A DNA stretch of 6,389 nt from an uncultured Actinomycetes bacterium (GTDB lineage: Bacteria > Actinomycetota > Actinomycetes > Nanopelagicales > Nanopelagicaceae), in contig CAIWXY010000043.1 in the NCBI GenBank assembly GCA_903916775.1, positions 1-6,389 of the forward strand. The letters run 5' to 3'. The position numbers and the translations under genes were made by a program. The notes beneath the pieces are model-generated. The model made no database searches. It saw only the letters and a program-made list of their open reading frames with translations, and was not told the DNA's origin. Shown in pieces: positions 1 through 5,940 of this stretch. Numbering within the stretch: the first letter of the stretch is position 1; each line of letters starts with the position of its first letter.

Positions 1-195
1 AAGTTGCTTGAGTTGGTCATGCCACCAATTGTGCGCATCAACAAATCGTTTTGGTCCCTGGACTGTTGTGGAGCGATATGTGCCAAATCCAATGAAACCT
101 TGACCACCACGAATCCATGTTGCTGTTATGGGAAGGCCGCACTCAATAGCAGTGAGCGCAGGATGATCCCCGAGGAGTTCTGTGGTGAGCTTCAT
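1..195 (-). CDS. menF: Isochorismate synthase MenF, N-terminal 65 residues (runs off left edge)
   Basis: MenF converts chorismate to isochorismate, the cytoplasmic first committed step of menaquinone synthesis. Only 65 codons are visible, from an ATG whose first base is 195, open to the edge. The translation has the N-terminal style of actinobacterial menaquinone-type isochorismate synthases: TWIRGGQGFIGFG (about residues 25-38), then GPKRFVDAHNWW (48-58), matching the usual 'W-hydrophobic-R-G-x-G-hydrophobic-G-x-G ... GPxRFxxAxxWW' pattern. The chorismate-binding catalytic domain lies outside the window, so activity cannot be judged. The gene starts 24 bases after the bioY stop on the same strand and is probably cotranscribed with it. 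The ribosome-binding site is weak (AAGAG) and sits within a small hairpin. Divergent menG and a prenyl synthase nearby support a menaquinone role rather than a siderophore or salicylate one. The alternative is another member of the chorismate-binding family. Confidence 0.8.
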   Translation of the reverse strand, partial: MKLTTELLGDHPALTAIECGLPITATWIRGGQGFIGFGTYRSTTVQGPKRFVDAHNWWHDQLKQL

Positions 196-196
196 A

Positions 197-210
197 ACGC
201 TCTTAAGCGT
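197..210 (-). promoter_or_regulatory. Small hairpin over the menF ribosome-binding region
   Basis: A perfect 5-base inverted repeat with a 4-base loop (ACGCT-TAAG-AGCGT read on the minus strand) ends one base before the menF ATG. The only SD-like purines (AAGAG) fall in its loop and 3' arm. If it folds, it could limit menF initiation unless ribosomes finishing bioY open it. A stem this short can arise by chance; the function is inference. Confidence 0.3.
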
Positions 211-219
211 AGTGTCTGA

Positions 220-813
220 TTAGGAATTGCGCAGGTTGGCAGGAAGAAGACGCCAAACCAAAGGAAGAGCTGTGCTTGCGATCGCAATCTTAAGGACTTC
301 GCCTGGAACAAATGGAGCGAATCCCTTGGAGAAGGTCCAGCTCCAACTTTGTACCGCAACATGATGCAACCAGATAAGGCCAGCTGCGAAGATAACAACC
401 TCTCCAGCAATCATGGTTGTAATTGATGTGCGTAGCTTGCGATCCCATGCACGGTGAGCAAGAAAGCCGGTGATGAGTGAGGCGAGGAGCATTCCAACGA
501 GATATCCACCAGTAGCACCTGATAAACGTGCAACGCCATGGCCACCAGAAGCAAAAATTGGTGCTCCAGCTATTCCGATAACGAGATATGTTGCAAATGT
601 TGTGAATCCAAGTGATGCGCCATATGCAGTTCCTAGAAGAAGCGCACCTAGAGTCTGGCCTGTAACAGGTACTGGCGAACCAGGAATAGGTAGTGCAATC
701 TGAGCCATGAGCGCCAAGAATGCGCTTCCACCTAGGACAAGTGCCGCTTGTGTAACTACTGTTGAACGTGTGAAGACAGCAGAACGCAATGTAGCTTGTG
801 ATGTGAAGGACAT
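220..813 (-). CDS. bioY: Biotin transporter BioY (ECF transporter substrate-binding S component)
   Basis: BioY is the membrane protein that binds biotin for energy-coupling-factor uptake, usually with a shared or dedicated EcfA/EcfT (BioM/BioN) module. The 197-residue length is normal. Family motifs are in order: LPIPGSPVPVTGQTLG (residues 41-56), GAPIFASGGHGVARLSGATGG (83-103) and the C-terminal APFVPGEVLKI (166-176). About six hydrophobic segments are visible, at roughly 20-40, 53-63, 66-83, 100-118, 132-150 and 172-190. The ATG start is supported by AAAGGGAG at 819-826 (complement), five bases upstream. No ATPase or T-component gene is adjacent, so the energising module must be elsewhere. 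The downstream gene is menF, 24 bases away, an unusual partner. It is divergent from menG across 60 bases. I see no biotin-repressor-like dyad in that spacer. Confidence 0.93.
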   Translation of the reverse strand: MSFTSQATLRSAVFTRSTVVTQAALVLGGSAFLALMAQIALPIPGSPVPVTGQTLGALLLGTAYGASLGFTTFATYLVIGIAGAPIFASGGHGVARLSGATGGYLVGMLLASLITGFLAHRAWDRKLRTSITTMIAGEVVIFAAGLIWLHHVAVQSWSWTFSKGFAPFVPGEVLKIAIASTALPLVWRLLPANLRNS

Positions 814-838
814 TTAGGCTCCCTTTAAGGATCTCAGG

Positions 839-867
839 TTGTCATAAAAGCCTACTCCCGAAAGAAT
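839..867 (+). promoter_or_regulatory. Candidate menG promoter giving a leaderless transcript
   Basis: TTGTCA at 839-844 (five of six matches to the -35 consensus) is followed after 17 bases by AAGAAT at 862-867 (four of six matches to the -10 consensus). Initiation seven bases past the -10 would fall on the G of the menG GTG at 874. No Shine-Dalgarno sequence lies at the right distance from that GTG, which fits a leaderless mRNA. The same 60-base spacer (814-873) must also hold the bioY promoter, for which I could not pick convincing hexamers. Confidence 0.5.
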
Positions 868-873
868 GTACGC

Positions 874-1575
874 GTGAGTAAGTCAGCAGATCTGAATAAA
901 AAGCCGCAGGAAGTATCTGCCATGTTCGATGGAGTAGCTAAACGCTATGACCTGATGAACGACTTACTGAGCCTGGGCCAGACGAAAAATTGGCGTAAAG
1001 CAGCTACCGCGATTATCAAACCAGCTGCTGGCATGAAGATCCTCGATCTCGCTGCAGGAACTGGTGCATCTAGCCGTCCGTTGGCAGATGCTGGCGCCGA
1101 AGTTTACCCAGTGGACTTTTCGCAGGGAATGCTTGATTCAGGTCGCAAGCGCCACCCAGATCTTCACTTTACTTTGGGCGATGCGCTCAATATTCCCTTT
1201 AAAGATAATGAATTTGACGTTACGACAATCTCCTTTGGACTTCGCAACACCAACGATGTCAACAAAGCCCTTCAAGAAGCGCTACGAGTGACAAAAGATG
1301 GTGGGAGACTTGTGGTGGTTGAATTTTCACACCCAACCAACAAAATATTTCGTACCGTGTATATGAAATATTTGATGGCACTACTTCCAAAAATTTCTCG
1401 CAAGCTCTCATCAAATCCAGATGCATATGTATATCTAGCTGAAAGTATCCAGGCGTGGCCTACCCAGAGTGAACTCGCTCAGAAAATTGCAGTTGCAGGT
1501 TGGAAACAGACTTCATGGAAAAATCTCACCTTTGGAATCGTCGCAATTCATAGCGCAGTTAAGGTGGCTAAATAA
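874..1575 (+). CDS. menG: Demethylmenaquinone methyltransferase MenG (UbiE family)
   Basis: MenG C-methylates demethylmenaquinone with S-adenosylmethionine, the last ring step of menaquinone synthesis. The 233-residue length is typical. The sequence shows the family N-terminal block VSAMFDGVAKRYDLMNDLLSLG (in two parts: residues 14-25 and 26-35), SAM-binding motif I ILDLAAGTGASSRP (56-69), the acidic strand end PVDFSQGML (79-87), LGDALNIPF (101-109), FGLRN (121-125) and the C-terminal UbiE signature RVTKDGGRLVVVEFSHP (138-154). The GTG start at 874 is chosen because the N-terminus (S-x-x-D-L-x-K-x-P-x-E-V) matches actinobacterial homologues and no better start exists; it appears leaderless. 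Two bases separate the stop from the prenyl synthase ATG, so the two are almost certainly one operon making menaquinone. UbiE activity on ubiquinone precursors is unlikely in an actinomycete. Confidence 0.95.
   Translation: MSKSADLNKKPQEVSAMFDGVAKRYDLMNDLLSLGQTKNWRKAATAIIKPAAGMKILDLAAGTGASSRPLADAGAEVYPVDFSQGMLDSGRKRHPDLHFTLGDALNIPFKDNEFDVTTISFGLRNTNDVNKALQEALRVTKDGGRLVVVEFSHPTNKIFRTVYMKYLMALLPKISRKLSSNPDAYVYLAESIQAWPTQSELAQKIAVAGWKQTSWKNLTFGIVAIHSAVKVAK
1561..1567 (+). promoter_or_regulatory. Shine-Dalgarno site for the prenyl synthase, inside menG
   Basis: AAGGTGG in the last codons of menG lies ten bases before the ATG at 1578. It supports that start and suggests translational coupling of the two menaquinone genes. 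Confidence 0.6.
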
Positions 1576-1577
1576 AA

Positions 1578-2564
1578 ATGGCCTTCGGTATTCCAAAGAT
1601 TGACTTGGGTTTAGAGCTCTCCCTCAAGCGCGATATGAAGCGTGTTGAAGAACTCTTGCTCTCGCATATCGAGGGTGACTATCCATTAGTGATCGAAACT
1701 TCGCGCCATCTTGTTCAAGCTGGTGGCAAACGGTTACGTCCCTTGCTAGCTCTACTTGGAGCTCAGTTTGGCGATCCAAAGGCCGCGGGCATCATCGAAG
1801 CAGCTGCGGTCGTTGAACTCACCCACTTAGCTACTTTGTATCACGATGATGTTATGGATGAAGCTCCACTCAGGCGTGGGGTAGTCAGTGCAAATGAGCG
1901 CTGGGGAAATACTGTTGCAATTTTGACTGGTGATTATCTCTTTGCAAAAGCCTCAGATCTCCTTGCAGATCTAGGGCCAGAGGCTGTTCGCCTTCAAGCT
2001 AGGACATTTGAACGTCTGGTTATTGGCCAAATTAGTGAAACCCAAGGCTCTACACCAGGACTTTCTCTGCTCGATCACTACCTCAAAGTTGTTGCAGATA
2101 AGACTGGCTCATTGATCGCAACCTCCGCTCGTCTGGGTGCAATGTTGGCGGGTGCTCCTACTAAGGACATTGAAGCTCTTACAAAATTCGGTGAAAAGAT
2201 CGGTGTTGTTTTTCAACTCGCTGACGATGTTATCGATGTTGAAAGTGAATCCACTGAATCAGGAAAAACTCCGGGAACTGATCTTCGCGAGGGCGTCCCA
2301 ACCTTAGTCACTCTCTTTATTCTTACATCAGGTGATCCTGCAGATGCAGAATTGAAGAAGATTCTTTCGGCTCCAATCACCGATGAGACGGTAGTGGCAC
2401 AAACTCTCGAAGCACTACGACGCCATCCATCCTTGGGTCGAGCTAAAGATTTGCTTAATCAGTACGCGCAGGATGCAACAAATGAGATCGCATCCCTGCC
2501 AGAGAATGCAGCTAAGCGAGCCCTAATCGAGCTCTGCGAAGTTATTGTCACTAGAACGTCCTGA
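1578..2564 (+). CDS. Long-chain polyprenyl diphosphate synthase (probable menaquinone side chain)
   Basis: This all-trans prenyl transferase adds isopentenyl diphosphate units to an allylic starter; beside menG its product is most likely the menaquinone side chain. The 328 residues are full length. Motifs are GGKRLRP (49-55), the first aspartate-rich motif DDVMD (90-94) followed by LRRG (98-101), KTGSL (175-179), the second aspartate-rich motif DDVID (216-220), and GKTPGTDLREG (229-239). The residue five positions before the first aspartate motif is alanine (85), a small side chain as in medium/long-chain synthases; short-chain enzymes tend to carry a bulky residue there. Exact chain length (hepta- to nonaprenyl) cannot be read from sequence. 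The ATG is preceded by an SD in menG. The last 13 codons and the stop overlap rarD on the other strand. Geranylgeranyl diphosphate synthase is the main alternative. Confidence 0.93.
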   Translation: MAFGIPKIDLGLELSLKRDMKRVEELLLSHIEGDYPLVIETSRHLVQAGGKRLRPLLALLGAQFGDPKAAGIIEAAAVVELTHLATLYHDDVMDEAPLRRGVVSANERWGNTVAILTGDYLFAKASDLLADLGPEAVRLQARTFERLVIGQISETQGSTPGLSLLDHYLKVVADKTGSLIATSARLGAMLAGAPTKDIEALTKFGEKIGVVFQLADDVIDVESESTESGKTPGTDLREGVPTLVTLFILTSGDPADAELKKILSAPITDETVVAQTLEALRRHPSLGRAKDLLNQYAQDATNEIASLPENAAKRALIELCEVIVTRTS

Positions 2565-3422
2565 TTTCACAAGATCAATTCCTAGCGCGAAGAGTGCTAC
2601 CCAGACGATTGCAAAGCCCATCCAACGTCCACTTGTCATCTTTTCGTGGTTTTTAAATACACCGATAAGGAACTGAACTGTCGGAACAATGTATTGAAAG
2701 AGACCGATGACCGAGTACGGAAGTTGGTTTACGGAGTTATTGAAAAGTAGAAGTGGCACTGCTGTTACAACACCCGCACCCATGAGAAGGAGCGTTAGAT
2801 GAGTGCTGTGCCCAAACTGGCCTGTTCCTTTGTTGGCTAGGTAAACCAGATATGCACCGTAAGGAATCGCTGAAAGGAAGGTTTCGAGGGCAAGACCTTC
2901 AAGAGCTCCTAGTCCTAACTTCTTTTTAGTCAGGCCATACGAGCCCCACGATGCTGTAATTCCTAGTGCGATCCAAGGGAAATGGCCGTAATCAATCGCT
3001 AAAACAAGAACGCCGATCGCTGCAATCGCGACTGCAAGCCACTGAAGTGGACGCATTTTCTCTTTGAGGAGCACCACGCCAAATAAAACAATGACGAGCG
3101 GATTGATGTAATACCCGAGTGCACACTCAACGACATGTCCGTGGTTAACGCCCCAGACATAGATCAACCAGTTACCGGAGACAAAGATGGTAGCTAGCGT
3201 GAGTCGTATGAGGTTATGACGAATCTTTAGCAGCGCAAAAGTCGCTCTGAATTTCTTTGAGAAGAGTAAGACGACGGTACAGAAGACCATCGTCCAAATT
3301 GCTCTGTGCGCAACGATCTCAAATGAATTAGCAGGCTTTAGCAGTGGCCAGTAGAGGGGGAATAGACCCCACATCAAGTTGGCCGCGATGGCAAATGCGA
3401 TCGCGCGACCAGAATGTTTCAT
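2523..3422 (-). CDS. rarD: RarD-type EamA/DMT-superfamily transporter
   Basis: This is a ten-helix inner-membrane transporter of the drug/metabolite superfamily. RarD was named from a chloramphenicol-sensitivity context, but the physiological substrate is not established, so none is assigned. The 299 residues cover both EamA halves. Family signatures are WGLFPLYW (18-25), EIVAHRAIW (35-43), NWLIYVWGVNHGHV (84-97), LGYYINPLV (102-110), VVTAVPLLLFNNSVNQLP (218-235) and GLFQYIVPT (240-248). The ATG at 3422 lies four bases after the yajQ stop, without a visible SD and with no in-frame alternative start nearby upstream. It is thus probably translated by reinitiation after yajQ. It is the last gene of the permease-yajQ-rarD operon. 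The hydrophilic C-terminal end (residues 287-299) is encoded entirely inside the opposing prenyl synthase gene. Confidence 0.9.
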   Translation of the reverse strand: MKHSGRAIAFAIAANLMWGLFPLYWPLLKPANSFEIVAHRAIWTMVFCTVVLLFSKKFRATFALLKIRHNLIRLTLATIFVSGNWLIYVWGVNHGHVVECALGYYINPLVIVLFGVVLLKEKMRPLQWLAVAIAAIGVLVLAIDYGHFPWIALGITASWGSYGLTKKKLGLGALEGLALETFLSAIPYGAYLVYLANKGTGQFGHSTHLTLLLMGAGVVTAVPLLLFNNSVNQLPYSVIGLFQYIVPTVQFLIGVFKNHEKMTSGRWMGFAIVWVALFALGIDLVKSGRSSDNNFAELD

Positions 3423-3426
3423 GCGA

Positions 3427-3915
3427 TCAACGGTAATTAGTGAATTGGACTGAAAATTCCCAAGGGTGATCTTTCACAAGAGCGATGGCATCTTGTAGAT
3501 CATCGCGGCTCTTGCTTGTCACACGGAGCTCTTCACCTTGAATCTGAGTCTTGATCGACTTAGGACCTTCATCGCGAAGCAATTTAGCGATCTTCTTCGC
3601 ATCTTCAGTCTTGATTCCCTCTTTAAAGGAGCAAGAGATCTTGTAGAGCTTGCCACTGAGTTGTGGGTCAGTAGCATCTAAATGCTTGAGTGAAATTCCA
3701 CGCTTTACTAGCTTGTCACGGAGGACTTCGAGAGCAGCCTTAGCTTTTTCTTCTGATCCAGCTTCGATATTGATCTTTTCGCCTGATTTTTCAAGGGTTG
3801 TCTCTGTGTTTTTGAAATCGAAGCGGGTATCAATTTCGCGCGAGGCTTGATTGAACGCGTTATCAACTTCCATATGGTCGATCTTGGAAACTATGTCGAA
3901 ACTGGAATCAGCCAT
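3427..3915 (-). CDS. yajQ: YajQ family nucleotide/RNA-binding protein (DUF520)
   Basis: YajQ proteins are small cytoplasmic proteins with two RNP-like folds. Members have been reported to bind nucleotides or RNA, and some proteobacterial members act as cyclic-di-GMP effectors; the role in actinomycetes is unsettled. The 162-residue length is normal. Conserved blocks are SFDIVS (5-10), NQASREIDTRFDFK (22-35), KTQIQGEELRVTSKSRDDLQ (122-141) and the terminal QFTNYR (157-162). The start is well fixed: AGGAGG at 3922-3927 (complement) is six bases before the ATG. The first eight bases overlap the end of the permease gene (the permease TGA lies inside ATGGCTGA), so translation is likely coupled. 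rarD follows after four bases. I see no GGDEF/EAL gene in the window, so a cyclic-di-GMP role here is untested. Confidence 0.95.
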   Translation of the reverse strand: MADSSFDIVSKIDHMEVDNAFNQASREIDTRFDFKNTETTLEKSGEKINIEAGSEEKAKAALEVLRDKLVKRGISLKHLDATDPQLSGKLYKISCSFKEGIKTEDAKKIAKLLRDEGPKSIKTQIQGEELRVTSKSRDDLQDAIALVKDHPWEFSVQFTNYR

Positions 3916-5356
3916 GGTGCGCCTCCTGCTTTGTTATTGCTTTACGTGAAAGAAGAATGTGTCCTGCGAATCCTACGGCTAGGGCCACTATGACCCCGAC
4001 ATTGGCTGGCGCCCATTGTCCAGACTTTCCACCGATAGCGCTCATGAAGTAACCCTGCCAATTAAGCCATTTGGCCGATGGGTCACTGTTGGTGACAAAA
4101 CCCCATCCAATAACTGTGCCCGCGATCAGAAGGAGAAGAGATCGTGTATTCCATGCTCCATAGCGCCCGCGTGGATCGAATAGATCACCCTGAACGTAAT
4201 CAACCTTGCGCATAATGACATCGGCTACGAAGATCGCAGACCAGGCAGCAATCGGAACACCCAATGTAATGAGAAATGCTTGGAATGGTGCGACGAAATT
4301 GGGGGAGTGCCACGCAATATAGATCGTGCCAATAAGCATGATGACCGCATCGATAATCGCAGCACGGTGACGGCGATAAGGAAAGCCAATCGAAACAAGT
4401 GCGATACCGGATGAATAAAGATCCAAAATCGCTCCACCAATAAGTCCAAGGATGGCAACGATTGCAAATGGAATTAAGAACCATGTTGGCAAGATGCTTG
4501 TGAGTGCACCAACTGGATCGCCTTCGATTGCTCCTTTAAGAGTCGATGAGCTTGCAGAAAGTAGAGTTCCAAAAATAACGAGAATGATCGGGACGAGTGA
4601 TGAACCAAATACTGTCCAACCAATAACACTTCGGCTCGGCGTATTGCGTGGCAGATAGCGAGAGTAGTCGGCTGCTGAATTCACCCAACCAAGTCCGATC
4701 CCAGTAATTGCAAAGATTGTGGCACCGACAAGTCCAGCAAGGGATCCAGAGTGCCCTGCGTTCAGTGTGTGAACCTTGTGCCAATCAATCTTGCTCCATG
4801 TGAGAGCGATATAACCAAGTGTGAGCACGATTGTGATTGATGTGAGCCAGCGTTGTATCTTCATGATTGTCTGGAATCCAAGCACTCCACCGAAGATCAC
4901 AAGTCCGGCAGAGACAATGAAACCGATAACAAGTGCGAAGTTGTGGTTGATATGTCCCACTCGCACAAGCACTGTGCGCGAAGCAAGTGTGGCTAGCGCA
5001 ACGAGGACAGTCTCCCAACCCACAAAGGTGAGGTATGAGAGAAAGCCCGGAAGAACATTTCCTTTAACGCCGAAAGCTGCTCGTGAAAGCGTCATTGTTG
5101 GTGCATTTGAGCGCTTGCCTGCGATCGAGCTAACCCCAACGAGCCCAAAAGAGCTGAAGGTTCCAACGACTGCGGCGACAACGGCCTGCCAAAACGAGAT
5201 AGTGAAGAGATCCAGAAACAATCCACCATAACCCAAGGCCAAGAGTGAGACATTGGCAGCAGCCCAAGGCCAGAAGAGTGAGCGAGCTTTGCCGCCGCGC
5301 TGCGCCTCTTCGATCACGTTGGTGCTGTTGAGTTCGACAGAATTAAGGATATTCAC
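3908..5356 (-). CDS. NCS1-family permease (purine/cytosine permease type)
   Basis: This inner-membrane symporter belongs to the nucleobase:cation symporter-1 family, which takes up cytosine, purines, hydantoins, thiamine or related rings; the substrate cannot be fixed from sequence. The 482 residues contain about twelve hydrophobic segments. NCS1 signatures are the APTMTLSRAAFGVKGN block (85-100), NSAADYSRYLPR (226-237) and ILDLYSSGIAL (310-320). The N-terminus is a short hydrophilic cytoplasmic stretch. The start is a GTG at 5356, with no good SD, and a -10-like TAGAGT ends six bases upstream, so the message may be leaderless. It is the first gene of an operon with yajQ (eight-base overlap) and rarD. 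No cytosine deaminase, hydantoinase or thiamine gene is adjacent to narrow the substrate. Cytosine/purine uptake is the default guess, with allantoin or other ring compounds as alternatives. Confidence 0.88.
   Translation of the reverse strand: MNILNSVELNSTNVIEEAQRGGKARSLFWPWAAANVSLLALGYGGLFLDLFTISFWQAVVAAVVGTFSSFGLVGVSSIAGKRSNAPTMTLSRAAFGVKGNVLPGFLSYLTFVGWETVLVALATLASRTVLVRVGHINHNFALVIGFIVSAGLVIFGGVLGFQTIMKIQRWLTSITIVLTLGYIALTWSKIDWHKVHTLNAGHSGSLAGLVGATIFAITGIGLGWVNSAADYSRYLPRNTPSRSVIGWTVFGSSLVPIILVIFGTLLSASSSTLKGAIEGDPVGALTSILPTWFLIPFAIVAILGLIGGAILDLYSSGIALVSIGFPYRRHRAAIIDAVIMLIGTIYIAWHSPNFVAPFQAFLITLGVPIAAWSAIFVADVIMRKVDYVQGDLFDPRGRYGAWNTRSLLLLIAGTVIGWGFVTNSDPSAKWLNWQGYFMSAIGGKSGQWAPANVGVIVALAVGFAGHILLSRKAITKQEAHHG
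3922..3927 (-). promoter_or_regulatory. Strong Shine-Dalgarno site for yajQ
   Basis: A perfect AGGAGG lies within the last permease codons, six bases from the yajQ ATG. It is the best ribosome-binding site in the window and decides the yajQ start. It implies that yajQ can be translated efficiently even though it is internal to the operon. Confidence 0.85.
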
Positions 5357-5361
5357 AGGCT

Positions 5362-5376
5362 CACTCTAACGGAGTG
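5362..5376 (-). promoter_or_regulatory. Permease -10 element with an overlapping short dyad
   Basis: On the minus strand TAGAGT (5368 down to 5363; four matches to the -10 consensus, TANNNT form) sits six bases before the GTG at 5356. Initiation would therefore fall at or next to the start codon. An inverted repeat CACTC-N5-GAGTG (5362-5376) covers this element and could be an operator. No good -35 was found. Both the promoter and the operator role are inference. Confidence 0.4.
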
Positions 5377-5381
5377 CACGG

Positions 5382-5409
5382 TTGCGAGCCGAGTTGAAAG
5401 TGCCATACT
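5382..5409 (+). promoter_or_regulatory. Candidate promoter of the DUF4190 protein gene
   Basis: TTGCGA at 5382-5387 (four of six -35 matches) and CATACT at 5404-5409 (five of six -10 matches) are 16 bases apart. Initiation near 5415-5417 would give a leader of about 16 bases carrying AAGGAG at 5420-5425, seven bases from the ATG at 5433. It lies back-to-back with the permease promoter, so the two may compete. Confidence 0.5.
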
Positions 5410-5432
5410 TACTGAAACTAAGGAGTTTTACT

Positions 5433-5870
5433 ATGACTGATAAAGATGATCGCAAAGAGCTTATTCGCCTTCAAGAAGCGACCAACACCTCAGTCATCGC
5501 ATTTGTGCTGAGTATTTTCATGCCTCTCGTTGGTTTGGTTTTAGGTATTAAAGCTCATCGCGAAATTAGAGATTCGAAGCACACACTGACAGGCCGGGCA
5601 TTTGCAGTGGCTGCAATGTGGATCGGTGGAATTGGAACTGCGCTGTGGGCTGGATTCATTGCACTCATTGTTATTTGCTCACTCGGAAACGGTCATCACG
5701 GCTTCGGACATAATCATGGAATGTTTGGTCGCGGTAATAGCCAAAACATGACACGTAATTTCAATGGGTTTGGTTCATCAAACTTTGGTAACCCAGCTAA
5801 TCCATCTGGTCCAGCTAACCCCTCTGGTGGTCAAGGATTTGGCGGCATGATGGGTGGCGCCAACAAGTAA
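5433..5870 (+). CDS. Small DUF4190-type membrane protein with Gly/Asn/His-rich tail
   Basis: Function unknown. The 145-residue protein has a charged N-terminus (residues 1-17). A DUF4190-like core follows: hydrophobic segment SVIAFVLSIFMPLVGLVLG (20-38), a polar hinge KAHREIRDSKHTLTG (40-54), and a second hydrophobic stretch of about 56-83 that may be one long or two short helices. The remaining roughly 60 residues are low complexity, rich in Gly and Asn, with no Asp or Glu. They include a histidine cluster GHHGFGHNHGMFGRG (87-101) and a tandem PANPSG repeat (121-132). The ATG at 5433 is chosen over an in-frame TTG at 5382 because AAGGAG lies seven bases upstream and residue 18 of the longer reading frame begins the family-like protein. 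It has its own promoter, is divergent from the permease, and is followed after 70 bases by the oxidoreductase gene. I am confident that it is a real gene, not of any role. Confidence 0.85.
   Translation: MTDKDDRKELIRLQEATNTSVIAFVLSIFMPLVGLVLGIKAHREIRDSKHTLTGRAFAVAAMWIGGIGTALWAGFIALIVICSLGNGHHGFGHNHGMFGRGNSQNMTRNFNGFGSSNFGNPANPSGPANPSGGQGFGGMMGGANK
5793..5828 (+). repeat. Two tandem 18-base units coding PANPSG
   Basis: Two adjacent 18-base copies (5793-5810 and 5811-5828) differ at two positions, both silent third-codon bases, and each encodes Pro-Ala-Asn-Pro-Ser-Gly in the tail of the DUF4190 protein. The silent-only differences suggest an older duplication kept under protein-level constraint, though two changes are too few to be firm. 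Confidence 0.85.
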
Positions 5871-5928
5871 TAGTTTTGTTCATGTTTAAGACATCTTCAC
5901 GCTAACGGGTGTCGAGTAATTGATGGTT

Positions 5929-5934
5929 TAATTT
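5929..5934 (+). promoter_or_regulatory. Candidate -10 element of the FAD oxidoreductase gene (leaderless)
   Basis: TAATTT (TANNNT form) ends six bases before the ATG at 5941; an overlapping TTTAAT at 5927-5932 matches the -10 consensus at five of six positions. No SD precedes the ATG and no clear -35 is visible. The 70-base spacer 5871-5940 shows no convincing terminator for the upstream gene. Confidence 0.4.
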
Positions 5935-5940
5935 AGTGTT

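Noticed and set aside
4..219. Plus-strand open frame across the menF start and the menF-bioY junction.
   Set aside because: The minus-strand frame gives a recognisable isochorismate synthase N-terminus, while this frame gives a Cys-rich unstructured peptide with no homology that I recognise.
470..703. Plus-strand 77-codon frame antisense to bioY.
   Set aside because: It is fully inside the conserved BioY motifs on the other strand, so it is a shadow frame.
814..873. A biotin-repressor operator or riboswitch upstream of bioY.
   Set aside because: The 60-base spacer shows no BirA- or BioQ-like dyad and is too short for a riboswitch beside a divergent promoter.
2560..2582. Possible terminator hairpin after the prenyl synthase (TGAT ... 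ATCA arms).
   Set aside because: The stem is only four A/T-rich pairs with no T-tract, and the region is rarD coding sequence.
4821..5231. A 136-codon open reading frame on the plus strand, antisense to the permease.
   Set aside because: It lies wholly within the well-supported NCS1 permease coding sequence, has no SD and no recognisable domain, and its composition is that of a complement of membrane-protein codons.
5382..5432. A longer N-terminus for the DUF4190 protein starting at TTG 5382.
   Set aside because: This stretch holds the likely -35 and -10 boxes and the AAGGAG site that serves the ATG at 5433.
5871..5940. Possible terminator or operator in the 70-base spacer (ATGT ... ACAT arms near 5882-5894).
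   Set aside because: The dyad is a four-base stem with no following T run, so it is indistinguishable from chance.
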